From an uncultured Eubacterium sp. (GTDB lineage: Bacteria > Bacillota > Clostridia > Lachnospirales > Lachnospiraceae), in assembly GCA_947642745.1 (NCBI GenBank), contig CANRTU010000005.1, positions 24,451 through 88,450 on the forward strand: DNA of 64,000 nucleotides, given 5' to 3'. Numbering within the stretch: position 1 is the stretch's first letter; every line of letters starts with the position of its first letter. The notes under the pieces are model-generated. The model was not told the origin of the DNA and searched no databases. It saw only the letters and a program-made list of their open reading frames with translations. Position numbers and translations under genes: made by a program. Of this stretch, positions 53,861-63,738 are shown piece by piece.

Positions 53861-56386
53861 ATGACAAAAAATGAATTAAAAAACCTGATAAGCAAAGCGC
53901 CCCTGCTTCTGGACGGCGCCACCGGAACAAACCTTCAAAAGGCAGGTATGCCGGTGAAGGTCTGTCCGGAACAGTGGATACTGGATCACCCGGAAGTTAT
54001 GAAACAATTACAGCGGGAATACGTGGAAGCAGGCTCCCGCATTTTATATGCGCCTACATTTACCGGCAACCGCATTAAGCTGGCGGAATACGGGCTGGAG
54101 AACCAGCTTGAAAAGATCAATACCGGGCTTGTACGGCTGTCAAAGGAAGCTGTTGCGGGCAGAGCCTTTGTAGCGGGAGATCTGACCATGACAGGCCGCC
54201 AGCTGTATCCGCTGGGAGATCTGTACTTTGAGCAGCTGGTGGATGTATATAAAGAACAGGCAAAAGTATTGTATGAAGCCGGTGTGGATCTGTTTGTGGT
54301 GGAAACCATGATGAGCCTGCAGGAAACCAGGGCGGCGGTTATTGCCATCAGGGAAACCTGTGATCTGCCGGTTATGGCCAGCCTCACCTTTGAGGTAAAC
54401 GGCAGGACGCTGTTTGGGACTGATCCACAGACCGCAGTGGTAGTACTCCGGAGTCTGGGTGTGGACGCTGTGGGGCTTAATTGTTCCACTGGTCCGCAGG
54501 AGATGGTGGAGATTGTAAAAACAATGTATGAATATGCTGGTATTCCGCTGCTGGCAAAACCGAATGCGGGAATGCCGGAACTGGAAAATGGCAGAACAGT
54601 ATACCGGACTACGCCGGAGGAATTTGCGGCTGCGGGAAAGGCTCTGGTTCAGGCCGGCGCTTCTGTGATAGGGGGATGCTGCGGGACTACGCCGGAATAT
54701 ATCAGAGCGCTGGCAGAGGCAGTGGCGGATATGGAACCGGTTCCTGTTCATGAAGGAAAGAGACGGGTGCTGGCTTCGGAGCGGAAGGTTGTGGAGATTA
54801 CCCTGGACGGGCCGTTTCAGGTGGTTGGAGAGCGCATTAATCCCACAGGAAAGAAAAAGCTGCAGGCACAGTTAAAGGAGGGCAGCCTGGAAATGGTATG
54901 TGCCATGGCCAGGGAACAGGAGCAGAACGGTGCGGAAATTCTGGATATCAATATGGGAATGAACGGAATTGATGAAAAGGAAATGATGCTGGAAGCAGTC
55001 CGGGAAGTGACTTCGGCAGTGGATTGTCCTCTTTGCATTGATTCCAGCTATGTGGAAGTCATAGAAGCGGCGCTGAGGGAATATCCCGGCCGGGCACTGA
55101 TCAACTCCATTTCCCTGGAACAGGAAAAAATGGGACGTCTTTTGTCAATAGCCAGAAAATACGGCGCCATGTTTATCCTGCTCCCGCTCTCAGACCGGGG
55201 GCTGCCGGAGTCGCTGGAGGAAAAACGGGAGATTGTGCACCATATTCTGGACGAAGCGCTGAAGCAGGGATTTTCAAAAGAAGACATGATTGTGGACGGG
55301 CTTGTGGCTACCGTGGGAGCGAATCCGGCGGCGGCGCTGGAATGCTTTGATACGATCCGCTACTGCCGCAGCCAGCTGGGTCTGGCGACGATCTGCGGAC
55401 TGTCCAATATTTCTTTCGGACTGCCGGAACGGCCGTTTGTAAACACCGCCTTTCTGACCATGGCAATCGCACAGGGACTGACCATGGCGATTGCCAGTCC
55501 GTCCCAGGATCTGCTGATGAATGCGGCTGCCGCCTCAGACATGCTGCTGCATAAAGCAGGCAGCGATCTGCGCTATATCAGCCGTATGCAGCGCTATGGC
55601 AGAAAGCAGGAAGAAGAAAAGCGCAGGCAGCAGGCACAGGCTGTATGTGCGGCGGGAGCCGGAAACGGCGGTCTGGCCGGGGAAGCGGATCATGGAGGAA
55701 CCGGGGGATCTGGCAGCGGGAATGGAGCGGGGGATGCGGAAGGCGTCTGCAAAACCAGTCCTGTGTACCAGGCAGTCCTTCAGGGAGCAAAGGAACATAT
55801 TCTGAATGATACGAAAGCGGAGCTGGAAAGAGGAACACTGCCGGAGCAGGTGATAGACCGGTATCTGATACCAGCTATTAATGAAGTAGGAGAACTGTTT
55901 GACCAGCAGAAATATTTTCTGCCCCAGCTGATCGCCAGCGCGCAAGCCATGAAAATCGCCATTGAGTTTCTGGAACCGCAGATCCGGCGTGCGGAAGGGG
56001 AAAAAGACGCTGCGGTGCTGGTAGTAGCTACAGTGGAAGGCGACATTCACGATATTGGCAAGAACCTTGTAGTATTAATGCTGCGTAATTACGGCTATCA
56101 TGTGATTGACCTTGGCAAAGATGTTCCGGCGGAACAGATCGTGGATACTGCGGTCAGGGAAGGAGCTGTGGTAATCGGGCTGTCAGCGCTGATGACTACT
56201 ACCATGATGCGTATGCAGGATGTGGTGGCGCTGGCAAAGGAGAAAGGGTATACTGGAAAAATAATTATCGGAGGCGCAGCCATTAACGAAAGTTTTGCCG
56301 CTGAAATCGGTGCGGACGGTTATTCCGCAGATGCAGCCGGATGTGTAAAACTGGTGGAGAAGCTGTTAGCGGAGAACGGAAAATGA
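53861..56386 (+). CDS. metH: Cobalamin-dependent methionine synthase, short form without reactivation domain
   Basis: 841 residues. Domains in order: homocysteine-binding barrel (1-300, zinc site ending GGCCGTTPEYIRAL), methyltetrahydrofolate-binding barrel (about 320-580, VVGERINPTGKKKLQ), cobalamin cap (about 630-710), and cobalamin domain with the ligand His in VEGDIHDIGKNLV. The AdoMet/flavodoxin reactivation domain of E. coli MetH is absent, as in many anaerobes. A Gly/Ala/Asn-rich linker of about 45 residues (GAGNGGLAGEADHGGTGGSG) joins the folate and cobalamin parts. GGAGGAG precedes the ATG. TATAAT near 53804 is a possible promoter; I see no SAM riboswitch. Confidence 0.93.
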   Translation: MTKNELKNLISKAPLLLDGATGTNLQKAGMPVKVCPEQWILDHPEVMKQLQREYVEAGSRILYAPTFTGNRIKLAEYGLENQLEKINTGLVRLSKEAVAGRAFVAGDLTMTGRQLYPLGDLYFEQLVDVYKEQAKVLYEAGVDLFVVETMMSLQETRAAVIAIRETCDLPVMASLTFEVNGRTLFGTDPQTAVVVLRSLGVDAVGLNCSTGPQEMVEIVKTMYEYAGIPLLAKPNAGMPELENGRTVYRTTPEEFAAAGKALVQAGASVIGGCCGTTPEYIRALAEAVADMEPVPVHEGKRRVLASERKVVEITLDGPFQVVGERINPTGKKKLQAQLKEGSLEMVCAMAREQEQNGAEILDINMGMNGIDEKEMMLEAVREVTSAVDCPLCIDSSYVEVIEAALREYPGRALINSISLEQEKMGRLLSIARKYGAMFILLPLSDRGLPESLEEKREIVHHILDEALKQGFSKEDMIVDGLVATVGANPAAALECFDTIRYCRSQLGLATICGLSNISFGLPERPFVNTAFLTMAIAQGLTMAIASPSQDLLMNAAAASDMLLHKAGSDLRYISRMQRYGRKQEEEKRRQQAQAVCAAGAGNGGLAGEADHGGTGGSGSGNGAGDAEGVCKTSPVYQAVLQGAKEHILNDTKAELERGTLPEQVIDRYLIPAINEVGELFDQQKYFLPQLIASAQAMKIAIEFLEPQIRRAEGEKDAAVLVVATVEGDIHDIGKNLVVLMLRNYGYHVIDLGKDVPAEQIVDTAVREGAVVIGLSALMTTTMMRMQDVVALAKEKGYTGKIIIGGAAINESFAAEIGADGYSADAAGCVKLVEKLLAENGK

Positions 56387-57150
56387 AAATTATCATATCA
56401 CCGGCGAAAAAAATGAAAGTGGAGACAGACACTTTTGCAATAGAAGGACTGCCGGAATTTCTGGAGGATGCGGGAATTCTGATGAGGCATATCCGGGCGC
56501 TGGATTTTAACGGGGCAAAGCAGCTGTGGAAGTGCAACGATAAGCTGGCTCAGTTAAATTACAGCCGCTTTCAGAATATGAACCTGGAACAGGGGCTCAC
56601 ACCGGCGGTTCTGGCATACGAAGGTCTTCAGTACCAGTACATGGCGCCCGGGTTATTTACATCCGGGGCGCTTTCCTATATCAGGGACCATCTGCGGATT
56701 CTGTCAGGGTTTTACGGGCTGTTAAAACCCTTTGACGGGGTCACGCCTTACCGGCTGGAAATGCAGGCAAAGCTGGCAGTAAACGGTCATAAGGATCTGT
56801 ATGGTTTCTGGGGAGAACGGCTCTGCCGCAGTCTGACAGACCGGGACAGGATTATTGTCAACCTGGCGTCCAGAGAGTACTCACGATGTATCGAAAAATA
56901 TATGACACCGCAGAACCAGATGATTACAGTTTCATTTATGGAACTTTCGGAAGGGAAGGCCAGGCAGAAAGCCACGCTGGCTAAAATGGCCCGGGGTGAA
57001 ATGGTACGGTTTATGGCAGAAAACAACGTGAAAGATCCGGAAGAAATCAGACAGTTTCATAGTATGGATTTTACATATAGTAAAGAACTTTCCAGTAAAA
57101 CAGAATATATATTTGTACGTATGAAGACAAAAACGACAAAAGATTATTAA
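56383..57150 (+). CDS. yaaA: Peroxide stress protein YaaA (DUF328)
   Basis: 255 residues, the usual YaaA length. Features are KIIISPAKKMK at the start, the middle YSRFQNMNLEQGLTPAVLAYEGLQYQYM and DGVTPYRLEMQAKL, and the closing FMELSEGKARQKATLAKMARGEMVRFM. In E. coli YaaA limits free iron and DNA damage under hydrogen peroxide. Its ATG overlaps the metH TGA, so it is translationally coupled with metH, a pairing whose reason is unclear. Confidence 0.92.
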   Translation: MKIIISPAKKMKVETDTFAIEGLPEFLEDAGILMRHIRALDFNGAKQLWKCNDKLAQLNYSRFQNMNLEQGLTPAVLAYEGLQYQYMAPGLFTSGALSYIRDHLRILSGFYGLLKPFDGVTPYRLEMQAKLAVNGHKDLYGFWGERLCRSLTDRDRIIVNLASREYSRCIEKYMTPQNQMITVSFMELSEGKARQKATLAKMARGEMVRFMAENNVKDPEEIRQFHSMDFTYSKELSSKTEYIFVRMKTKTTKDY

Positions 57151-57160
57151 ATATCCGTAA

Positions 57161-57219
57161 ACTGCCGCAGTCCGTCCGGCAGACCACGGATAGCGGCGGC
57201 CGTTTCTGTCTGCGGCAGT
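57161..57219. terminator. Hairpin after yaaA
   Basis: ACTGCCGCAG (57161-57170) pairs perfectly with CTGCGGCAGT (57210-57219); the loop holds a further CCGT/ACGG pair. No T run follows, so a termination role is tentative. Confidence 0.4.
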
Positions 57220-57237
57220 ATTGCGGATAAATTGCCA

Positions 57238-57334
57238 GAACGTGTTTGAAAATTATGCCCTTTAGGGTACAAACTGTGAAGTATATCATGTCCTTCAGGG
57301 TACATCTCACGGAAAGTATTTTTCAAACACGATC
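57238..57334. repeat. Family A repeat, compact copy with both inverted ends
   Basis: GAACGTGTTTGAAAATT at the left and TTTTTCAAACACGATC at the right form the terminal inverted repeat. Inside are GCCCTTTAGGGTACAAAC and GTCCTTCAGGGTACA, the family word on the opposite strand. It lies between the convergent yaaA and kinase genes and could help stop both. Confidence 0.7.
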
Positions 57335-57386
57335 TGATCTGGTCAGGAAGCTGACGGTGTAACAGCGCCAGCGGACAGTTATGATC

Positions 57387-60074
57387 TTATAATCCTGTAA
57401 TCCGTTCCCACATTTTGATAATATCCTCACTGGCGTCTGTATCAATCTCTTCTACAGCGCCGCACAGCTGTTGAAATAGTTCCTGCTGGTTTCCGTCGTA
57501 AGCGTATTGTTTCATTTGCTGTATGACCTCTTCCATCTGGTCCATATCCAGATTATCGAAGGCTGTCCGGAGCAGATCAAAGAATTTCCGGAGATCATCT
57601 GATGTGGCAGGTGGTTTTGCTATGCCGGATTCGTCCCGCGGCTCTTCGAAATATGGTTTCAGGATGGTATCATAAGCCAGATACTGTTTAAGCAGAGCGG
57701 GAGTATACTTGTGGATGAGGCTTTCATCGTGTTCATTGCCAGCCTGTTCCATGCGGGCTGCCAGATCCGCCAGTTCTGTAGCGCCGATTTGTCTGGAAGC
57801 GCTTTTTAAAGCGTGGACTTCGACGGTATAGTTTTTCCAGTCCTGTGTCTGTTCCAGTTCGTGAATCAGGACCGCTTTTTTGCGGATGACCTGGTAATAA
57901 TCTTTTAAAACATCCCAGAACAGTTTTTCCGTCCCCAGCAGTTTGAGGGCGGCTTTTGTATCCAGTCCCTCAATCAGTATTTCCGGTTTTTGTTCATGCT
58001 TTCTGGAAGGGGCGCCGGCAGACGGGGTTACCAGCTGGATTTTTTCTTTCGGCAGCCAGTGGCGCAGTACTGTAAGAATCACATGCAGCTCTATTGGTTT
58101 TGGAACAAAATCGTTCATGCCTTCTTCCAGGAACTGTTTTTTGACGCCGTGAACGGCGTTGGCGGATAATGCAATAATCGGCGTGTTCCGGTAACCGGGA
58201 TAAAAGCTGCGGATGATGTGGGTAGCTTCCACGCCGTCTACTTCCGGCATCATATGATCCATAAATATCAGATCGTAGGAATGTCTGGATATTTTGTCAA
58301 TGGCTTCCTTTGCGCTTGTGGCTGTATCAATCTGCATTTCCAGCGGTTCCAGCAGACCTTCGGCAACCGTCAGATTCACGGTGTTGTCATCCACGATCAG
58401 TATCCGGGCAGCTGGTGCGATATAGTCAAACAGACCGGTTTCTTCCATGGAAATATCCGTGTGCAGCTCGCCGTTGAAAATATTCGCAATATTCATGGAA
58501 TAAAGCGGTTTTTTCACGATCAGCAGGTTTGGCAGGTCTGTTTTCAGCGTTGTATTAAAATCAATCATTAAAATAGCGGTAAGATCCGGATGCTCCCGTA
58601 CATAATCTTCTACTTCCCGGATAAACAGCCCATGTTCGATAAAAAGATAATTGACTTTATATTTGGAAAGGTTCTGCAGTTCTTCCCAGGAATGTAACGG
58701 CATATAGGAAATGCCCAGTCGTTCAATATCCAGCAGCAGCTGGTCAGCCACGTAAATATTAGTGACCAGTCCGGCTGCGCAGACTGACTGCGGATTGCGC
58801 AGGGTGATGCTGGGGGTGTCATTGACAATTTTCTGCGGAACAGAAAAGGAAAAGCAGCTTCCTTTTCCAAATTCACTTTCCACATGGATGTCGCCGTCCA
58901 TATGGCTTAGCAGCTGTCTGGTAATCGCAAGGCCCAGACCGCTGCCTTCAATGTTGCGGGTCCGTTTGAGATCAATCCGCTCAAATGCGTCAAACAGTTT
59001 ATCCATATCGTTTTTGCGGATACCTATGCCGGTATCTTCTACAGAGATATGGAGTAACAGATTTTCCGGATTTACGATTTCATAATCTATTGTTAACCGG
59101 ATCTGTCCCCGGTGGGTAAATTTAACGGCATTATTCGTAAGGTTTAAAATGATCTGGTTCAGCCGCACATGATCGCCCAGCAGCATTTCCGGCAGGCCGG
59201 GAGTCATATCTACCACAAATTCTATATTTTTCTCACCAATTCGGGTGGAAACCGTACTGGAAATATCATTTACCAGCAGAGTTGGCACGTATTCCACCGG
59301 ATGAATCTCAACGGTTCCGGTTTCAATTTTGGAAAAATCCAGAATGTCATTCAGTATGGTAAGCAGCGACTGTCCGGCTGCTTTGATCTGGCTGACATAT
59401 TCCGCTGCGGCCGGTGGCAGATTTTCCCGCAATGCCATTTCAGACATACCGCTGATGGCATTCATTGGCGTTCGGATTTCATGGCTCATATTTGCCAGAA
59501 AATCTGATTTGGACTGGGTCGTTCGTTCCAGCTCTTCATTGAACTGTAATATTTTGTAACGACTGCAGCCAATTTTTGATATAATATTTGTCAGCGTATG
59601 TGAAAAATCCGCAGCACGGTGGATCTGATCCTTTGTAACAATGGGAAGCCTGCGCAGGGCGGCAATATATTTGTCTGGTTCCACATGTATTTCATGGGCG
59701 ACCCGCAGGGCATGTTTTTCGTCCGGCGCTTTTGTCAGTATCTGACCACCGATAAAATAACCGGGCACATCGTCATTGATAATAATCGGAGCGGCAAAAT
59801 CAATCAGGCCGGCGTGGCACTGGTAAAAAATGACAGACTTTTGTTCTTTCGCCATTGCGGCGCCCTGCTGGTTACAGGTAAGACACCGGGATCGTCCCGA
59901 CTGGGTGCTTTTGATCAGGCGGCACAGTTCGCTGGAGTTGCAGGGCGCAGTAATTGGCATGCCCTGTGGATCGAATATCTGGGCGGCCATGCCTGACATT
60001 TCGCAAAATGCTTTTTCCAGGGGAATCAGTGTATCTGCGTCTATTAAATCAATCAAAGATAATTTGTCTTTCAT
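57387..60074 (-). CDS. PocR-domain hybrid histidine kinase with receiver and Hpt (first of two paralogues)
   Basis: 895 residues, no membrane segment. Residues 1-170 are a PocR-type ligand domain with its Cys pattern (RCLTCNQQG, YQCHAGLIDFAAPI). A HisKA domain follows with the phospho-His at about 198 (NMSHEIRTPMNA), then HATPase (NLTNNAVKFTHRG, DTGIGIR, GSGLGLAI). Next come a degenerate receiver lacking its Asp (YLFIEHG), a true receiver (ILIVDDNTVNLT, Asp near 606), and Hpt (VEVHALKSASRQIG, His near 754). An 85-residue helical extension ends the protein. AAGGAG precedes the start. It lies eight bases behind its paralogue. Confidence 0.9.
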   Translation of the reverse strand: MKDKLSLIDLIDADTLIPLEKAFCEMSGMAAQIFDPQGMPITAPCNSSELCRLIKSTQSGRSRCLTCNQQGAAMAKEQKSVIFYQCHAGLIDFAAPIIINDDVPGYFIGGQILTKAPDEKHALRVAHEIHVEPDKYIAALRRLPIVTKDQIHRAADFSHTLTNIISKIGCSRYKILQFNEELERTTQSKSDFLANMSHEIRTPMNAISGMSEMALRENLPPAAAEYVSQIKAAGQSLLTILNDILDFSKIETGTVEIHPVEYVPTLLVNDISSTVSTRIGEKNIEFVVDMTPGLPEMLLGDHVRLNQIILNLTNNAVKFTHRGQIRLTIDYEIVNPENLLLHISVEDTGIGIRKNDMDKLFDAFERIDLKRTRNIEGSGLGLAITRQLLSHMDGDIHVESEFGKGSCFSFSVPQKIVNDTPSITLRNPQSVCAAGLVTNIYVADQLLLDIERLGISYMPLHSWEELQNLSKYKVNYLFIEHGLFIREVEDYVREHPDLTAILMIDFNTTLKTDLPNLLIVKKPLYSMNIANIFNGELHTDISMEETGLFDYIAPAARILIVDDNTVNLTVAEGLLEPLEMQIDTATSAKEAIDKISRHSYDLIFMDHMMPEVDGVEATHIIRSFYPGYRNTPIIALSANAVHGVKKQFLEEGMNDFVPKPIELHVILTVLRHWLPKEKIQLVTPSAGAPSRKHEQKPEILIEGLDTKAALKLLGTEKLFWDVLKDYYQVIRKKAVLIHELEQTQDWKNYTVEVHALKSASRQIGATELADLAARMEQAGNEHDESLIHKYTPALLKQYLAYDTILKPYFEEPRDESGIAKPPATSDDLRKFFDLLRTAFDNLDMDQMEEVIQQMKQYAYDGNQQELFQQLCGAVEEIDTDASEDIIKMWERITGL

Positions 60075-60082
60075 AATTCTCC

Positions 60083-62794
60083 TTACGGCATAGTTTGTTC
60101 CTGCTCTTTCTGTGCCCAGCTGTCCAGTACAGATTCACAGGTGTCCACATCCAGTTCTTCTGCGGCGGATTTTAACTGTTCGTATAAATCCTGCTGCCAG
60201 CCCTCAAAATGATAGCGGGACATTTCATACATGGCGGCATCCATACGGTCCATATCCAGATCTTCCATGGCGGTACGCAGCGAACGAAAGATCTGCTGCA
60301 GCTGATCCGGAGAAATTGTATGCTTTGCAACAGAGGCGGCAGTGTCACTGGTAAAATAAGGCGACAGAATCTGGTCATATTTCAGATACTGATGAATCAG
60401 CGACGGGGTATGCTGGTGAATTCGCTCCACATCTCCGGCATTTCCGGCTTCTTCCATGTCAGCTGCCAGTGCGGACAGCTCCAGGGCTCCAATCTGTTTT
60501 GAGGAGCTTTTTAACGCATGGACTTCTATCGTATAGTTTTTCCAGTCCCCGTTTTGTTCCAGCTGGCGGATCTGTTCCGCTTTCTTGCGGATGACGCTGT
60601 AGTAGTCTTTCAGTGCGGCCCAGAATATTTTTTCACTGCCCAGCAGTTTCAGTGCGGCTTTCGTATTCAGTCCGTCAATAGAAAGAAAAGACGTCTGTGA
60701 AGGGAGTTCCGTGTCCGCAAAGGTTTTCGTGTGCAGTTTCTGGATCTTTTCTTTTGGCAGCCACCGGTTCAGCTTGGAAATCAGCATCCGCAGTTCAAAA
60801 GGTTTGGCCACGCAGTCATTCAGACCCTCATTTAAGAACATCATTTGCATTTCAGAAGAAGAATTGGCGGAAAATGCGATAATTGGCACATTTTCATACT
60901 GATTATAAAAACGACGGATCACATGAGTAGTTTCTATTCCGTTTAGATCCGGCATCAGATGGTCCATAAAAATAAGGTCATAGTCGCAGACAGAGGATTT
61001 TTCAATGGCTTCTTTTCCTCCAAGAGCAGTATCTATCTGCATTTTGAGCGGCTTTAGCAGACCTTCTGCCACAGTCAGATTCACCGTATTATCATCCACA
61101 ATCAGAATGTGAGCTTCCGGAGCGATAAATTCATAATCTGTATCAGACACATTGTTGTATATAATATCCAGGTTCTCATGGTTAAAGATCATGCTGATAT
61201 TCAGGGTGTATACAGGTTTTCTTGCGATAATCACATTAGGAAGCTGTGAAAGCAGGGATTTATTAAAGTCGATCATCAGCACAGCTATGATTTGTGGATG
61301 TTCCTTCAAAAATGATTCTATGTATTCTGTATACAGCAGGTGGTCGATGAACAGGTAATCTGCCCCATAGTTCTGACAGGCGTCAGCAAGTTCTTCTTCG
61401 GATTTCAGTGAATGAAATTTTACATTCAGCCTTTCTATATCTTTGCGAAGCTGGGTTTCAAATACCGGGTCGTCTACCAGTCCCAGAGTGTAGTTCGGGA
61501 GAGGTTCTTTTAATGTAATACATGGACGGCTTCTGGCAATGCGCTGGGGCAGACTGAAAGAAAAGGTGGTTCCTTTTCCATATTCGCTTTCTGCCTCAAT
61601 ATAACCCATCATAAGATGCAGCAACCGCTGGCTGATGGCAAGCCCGAGCCCCGTTCCTTCCAGATTTCTGTTCCGCTTGCTGTCCACCTGCTGAAAAGAC
61701 TTGAATAATTTATCCATGTCTCCTTTTTTGATGCCGATACCGGTATCCTGGATGGACGACTGGATAATGATCTCATCTTCTGTTTTCCAGACGGGGTTTA
61801 CACGGATAAATATATAACCTTCTTTTGTAAATTTAACTGCGTTATTCGCCAGATTTAAAAATATCTGCCGGATATGCAGACTGTCCCCCAGCATTTCATA
61901 AGGCATATCCGGAGGAATGTCCAGAATGAGCTGGACATGTTTATGACTGTTGCAGATATTGGACATGACGATATTCGTAATGTCGTTAAACAGTGACAGT
62001 AGATTGTATTCCGCCATGTTGATTTCCATTTTTCCGGATTCGATTTTGGAAAAATCCAGAATATCATTGATGATCGCAAGCAGGCTTTTGCCAGAATTGC
62101 GGATCTGGATGACATAATCCTGGGCAGTCTGGGGCAGAGCCTCCCGCAACGCCATTTCCGCCATACCTATAATTGCGTTCATCGGTGTACGGATTTCGTG
62201 GCTCATGTTTGCCAGAAAATCTGATTTCAGGTTTACGGAACGCCGGATTTTATCATTTTCCTGCAGAATAATATAATTGTGGTAAGCAATGCTGGAAAGG
62301 GCATTTACAGTAGTATGCAAAAGTACGGCGGCCTGCTGGATTTTGCCGGGAGAAAGAAGCGGCAGCTCCTGACAGGCGGCCACATAACCTTCCGGGTCGG
62401 TGCCAAGCTCTTCCGCAAGCGACAGAATGCTTTCCCTGTCCGGCATTTTGTCCAGAAACTGTCCGCCATGGAAGCATCCGATCAGCCGGTCTCCCGCCAT
62501 AATAGGGGCGGCAAACGCCACCAGCCCCGCATGGCAGCGGTATGTAGCGGTGGTACCCTGTTTGTAAGCGAGTCTGGTACCGATTATGTTATATTTTTTA
62601 CACCGTTCACAGCCGGTAGCGGTGGACTGGATAAATTTATTACAAAATCTTGTCAGACGGGAACCTTCTGTTACGCATACGCTGTCCGCATCGGTAATAA
62701 AAGCGGCTACTCCGGTCATTTTCGAAAATGATTCCTGCATTTCCTGTAAAATGTCCAGATCAATTAAATCGGTTAAATATAAACTGTCATCCAT
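60083..62794 (-). CDS. PocR-domain hybrid histidine kinase with receiver and Hpt (second paralogue)
   Basis: 903 residues with the same domain order as the kinase at 57387: PocR domain with GCERCKKYN and YRCHAGLVAFAAPI, HisKA (NMSHEIRTPMNAI), HATPase, pseudo-receiver (YLFIDHLLY), true receiver (LIFMDHLMPDLNG), Hpt (VEVHALKSSSKQIG) and C-terminal helical extension. The PocR parts are the most diverged, so the two may sense different small ligands. The gene follows the receiver gene by 20 bases with GAAGGAG before the ATG. The three genes form one operon from a promoter near 63780. Confidence 0.9.
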   Translation of the reverse strand: MDDSLYLTDLIDLDILQEMQESFSKMTGVAAFITDADSVCVTEGSRLTRFCNKFIQSTATGCERCKKYNIIGTRLAYKQGTTATYRCHAGLVAFAAPIMAGDRLIGCFHGGQFLDKMPDRESILSLAEELGTDPEGYVAACQELPLLSPGKIQQAAVLLHTTVNALSSIAYHNYIILQENDKIRRSVNLKSDFLANMSHEIRTPMNAIIGMAEMALREALPQTAQDYVIQIRNSGKSLLAIINDILDFSKIESGKMEINMAEYNLLSLFNDITNIVMSNICNSHKHVQLILDIPPDMPYEMLGDSLHIRQIFLNLANNAVKFTKEGYIFIRVNPVWKTEDEIIIQSSIQDTGIGIKKGDMDKLFKSFQQVDSKRNRNLEGTGLGLAISQRLLHLMMGYIEAESEYGKGTTFSFSLPQRIARSRPCITLKEPLPNYTLGLVDDPVFETQLRKDIERLNVKFHSLKSEEELADACQNYGADYLFIDHLLYTEYIESFLKEHPQIIAVLMIDFNKSLLSQLPNVIIARKPVYTLNISMIFNHENLDIIYNNVSDTDYEFIAPEAHILIVDDNTVNLTVAEGLLKPLKMQIDTALGGKEAIEKSSVCDYDLIFMDHLMPDLNGIETTHVIRRFYNQYENVPIIAFSANSSSEMQMMFLNEGLNDCVAKPFELRMLISKLNRWLPKEKIQKLHTKTFADTELPSQTSFLSIDGLNTKAALKLLGSEKIFWAALKDYYSVIRKKAEQIRQLEQNGDWKNYTIEVHALKSSSKQIGALELSALAADMEEAGNAGDVERIHQHTPSLIHQYLKYDQILSPYFTSDTAASVAKHTISPDQLQQIFRSLRTAMEDLDMDRMDAAMYEMSRYHFEGWQQDLYEQLKSAAEELDVDTCESVLDSWAQKEQEQTMP

Positions 62795-62814
62795 AGAAAT
62801 ACTCCTTCAGAAAT

Positions 62815-63729
62815 TTAGCCGATAGTCTGTTGAATGGATTCCACCAGCTTTTCCCTGTCAATCGGTTTTAACAGATATCCCTGGGGTTTTAACGCCAGTA
62901 CCTGACGGATTTTTTTTGCGTCGTTGATTCCGGTTAAAAATATAACTGGTATATTTTGTGTGAACGGGTTGTTCCGCAGTTTTTCCAGTACGGCGGGACC
63001 GTTTTCTTCCGGCATCTCGTAATCCAGCAGAATAAGGTCTGTAGTCTTGTTTTCCAGGAATTTCATAGCTACTTTGCCGCTGATGGCAGTAGCAATATCA
63101 TATGTCCCGTCCAGATACCGTTTGATCAGCTTGAGCATACGGAAATCATCGTCGATGACGAGAATATGCCGGCGTGCCTGTGCGTTGTCTGCAGCCGGAG
63201 CCGGTACTGGCGCGCCCGCTGCGCCAATCACTGCCGCAGGAGTAGGAAGTCCTGTGGAAAGTGGGTCCAGCGTATCATAAAGGGAACGGTGATCACTGGC
63301 GGAGGCGGGCAGTATGGAAGCGATGGGAGGTTCCGGTTCACTGATATCGGCCGGGCCAAAGTTATGTTCCATATACTGGATGATTTTCGCGCGGATCTGG
63401 GCGGTGGTTATCGGCCGGATCAGTTCCAGGTCTGCGGTATCCACGGACAGTCTGCGGAATTCATCACAGTCTTCCTGTGTTCCGATAATAATAAAAGGGC
63501 ACCGTCTGTGGACTTTGTCTTTCTTTAATGTAACCATCTGGGTCATGGTATCACGGGTTTCGCTGGTCATGCAGTATATTAACACATTTGGCTGAAAATA
63601 TTTTAAATGGCAGGCAATATCGTCAAAACGGTTTGAAGTATTCTGACACTCAAAATAGTCGTTTAACTGCAGAAAAAAATCGTTAATGATCGATTGGTTG
63701 TTTCCCATTAATAATGCTTTGTACTTCAT
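62815..63729 (-). CDS. Two-receiver protein, first gene of the PocR-kinase phosphorelay
   Basis: 304 residues. Residues 1-120 fold like a receiver but lack the phosphorylation site. A Pro/Ala/Ser linker (about 125-185) is followed by a complete receiver (ILVIDDDFRMLKLIKRYL, Asp near 236 in LILLDYEMPEENG, Thr in FLTGIND, Lys in LLKPID). No DNA-binding or enzymatic output domain is present. AGGAGG (63744-63739) lies nine bases before the start. It may be the shared phosphate acceptor or shuttle between the two Hpt kinases and an output elsewhere. Confidence 0.88.
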   Translation of the reverse strand: MKYKALLMGNNQSIINDFFLQLNDYFECQNTSNRFDDIACHLKYFQPNVLIYCMTSETRDTMTQMVTLKKDKVHRRCPFIIIGTQEDCDEFRRLSVDTADLELIRPITTAQIRAKIIQYMEHNFGPADISEPEPPIASILPASASDHRSLYDTLDPLSTGLPTPAAVIGAAGAPVPAPAADNAQARRHILVIDDDFRMLKLIKRYLDGTYDIATAISGKVAMKFLENKTTDLILLDYEMPEENGPAVLEKLRNNPFTQNIPVIFLTGINDAKKIRQVLALKPQGYLLKPIDREKLVESIQQTIG

Positions 63730-63738
63730 ACAGACAAA

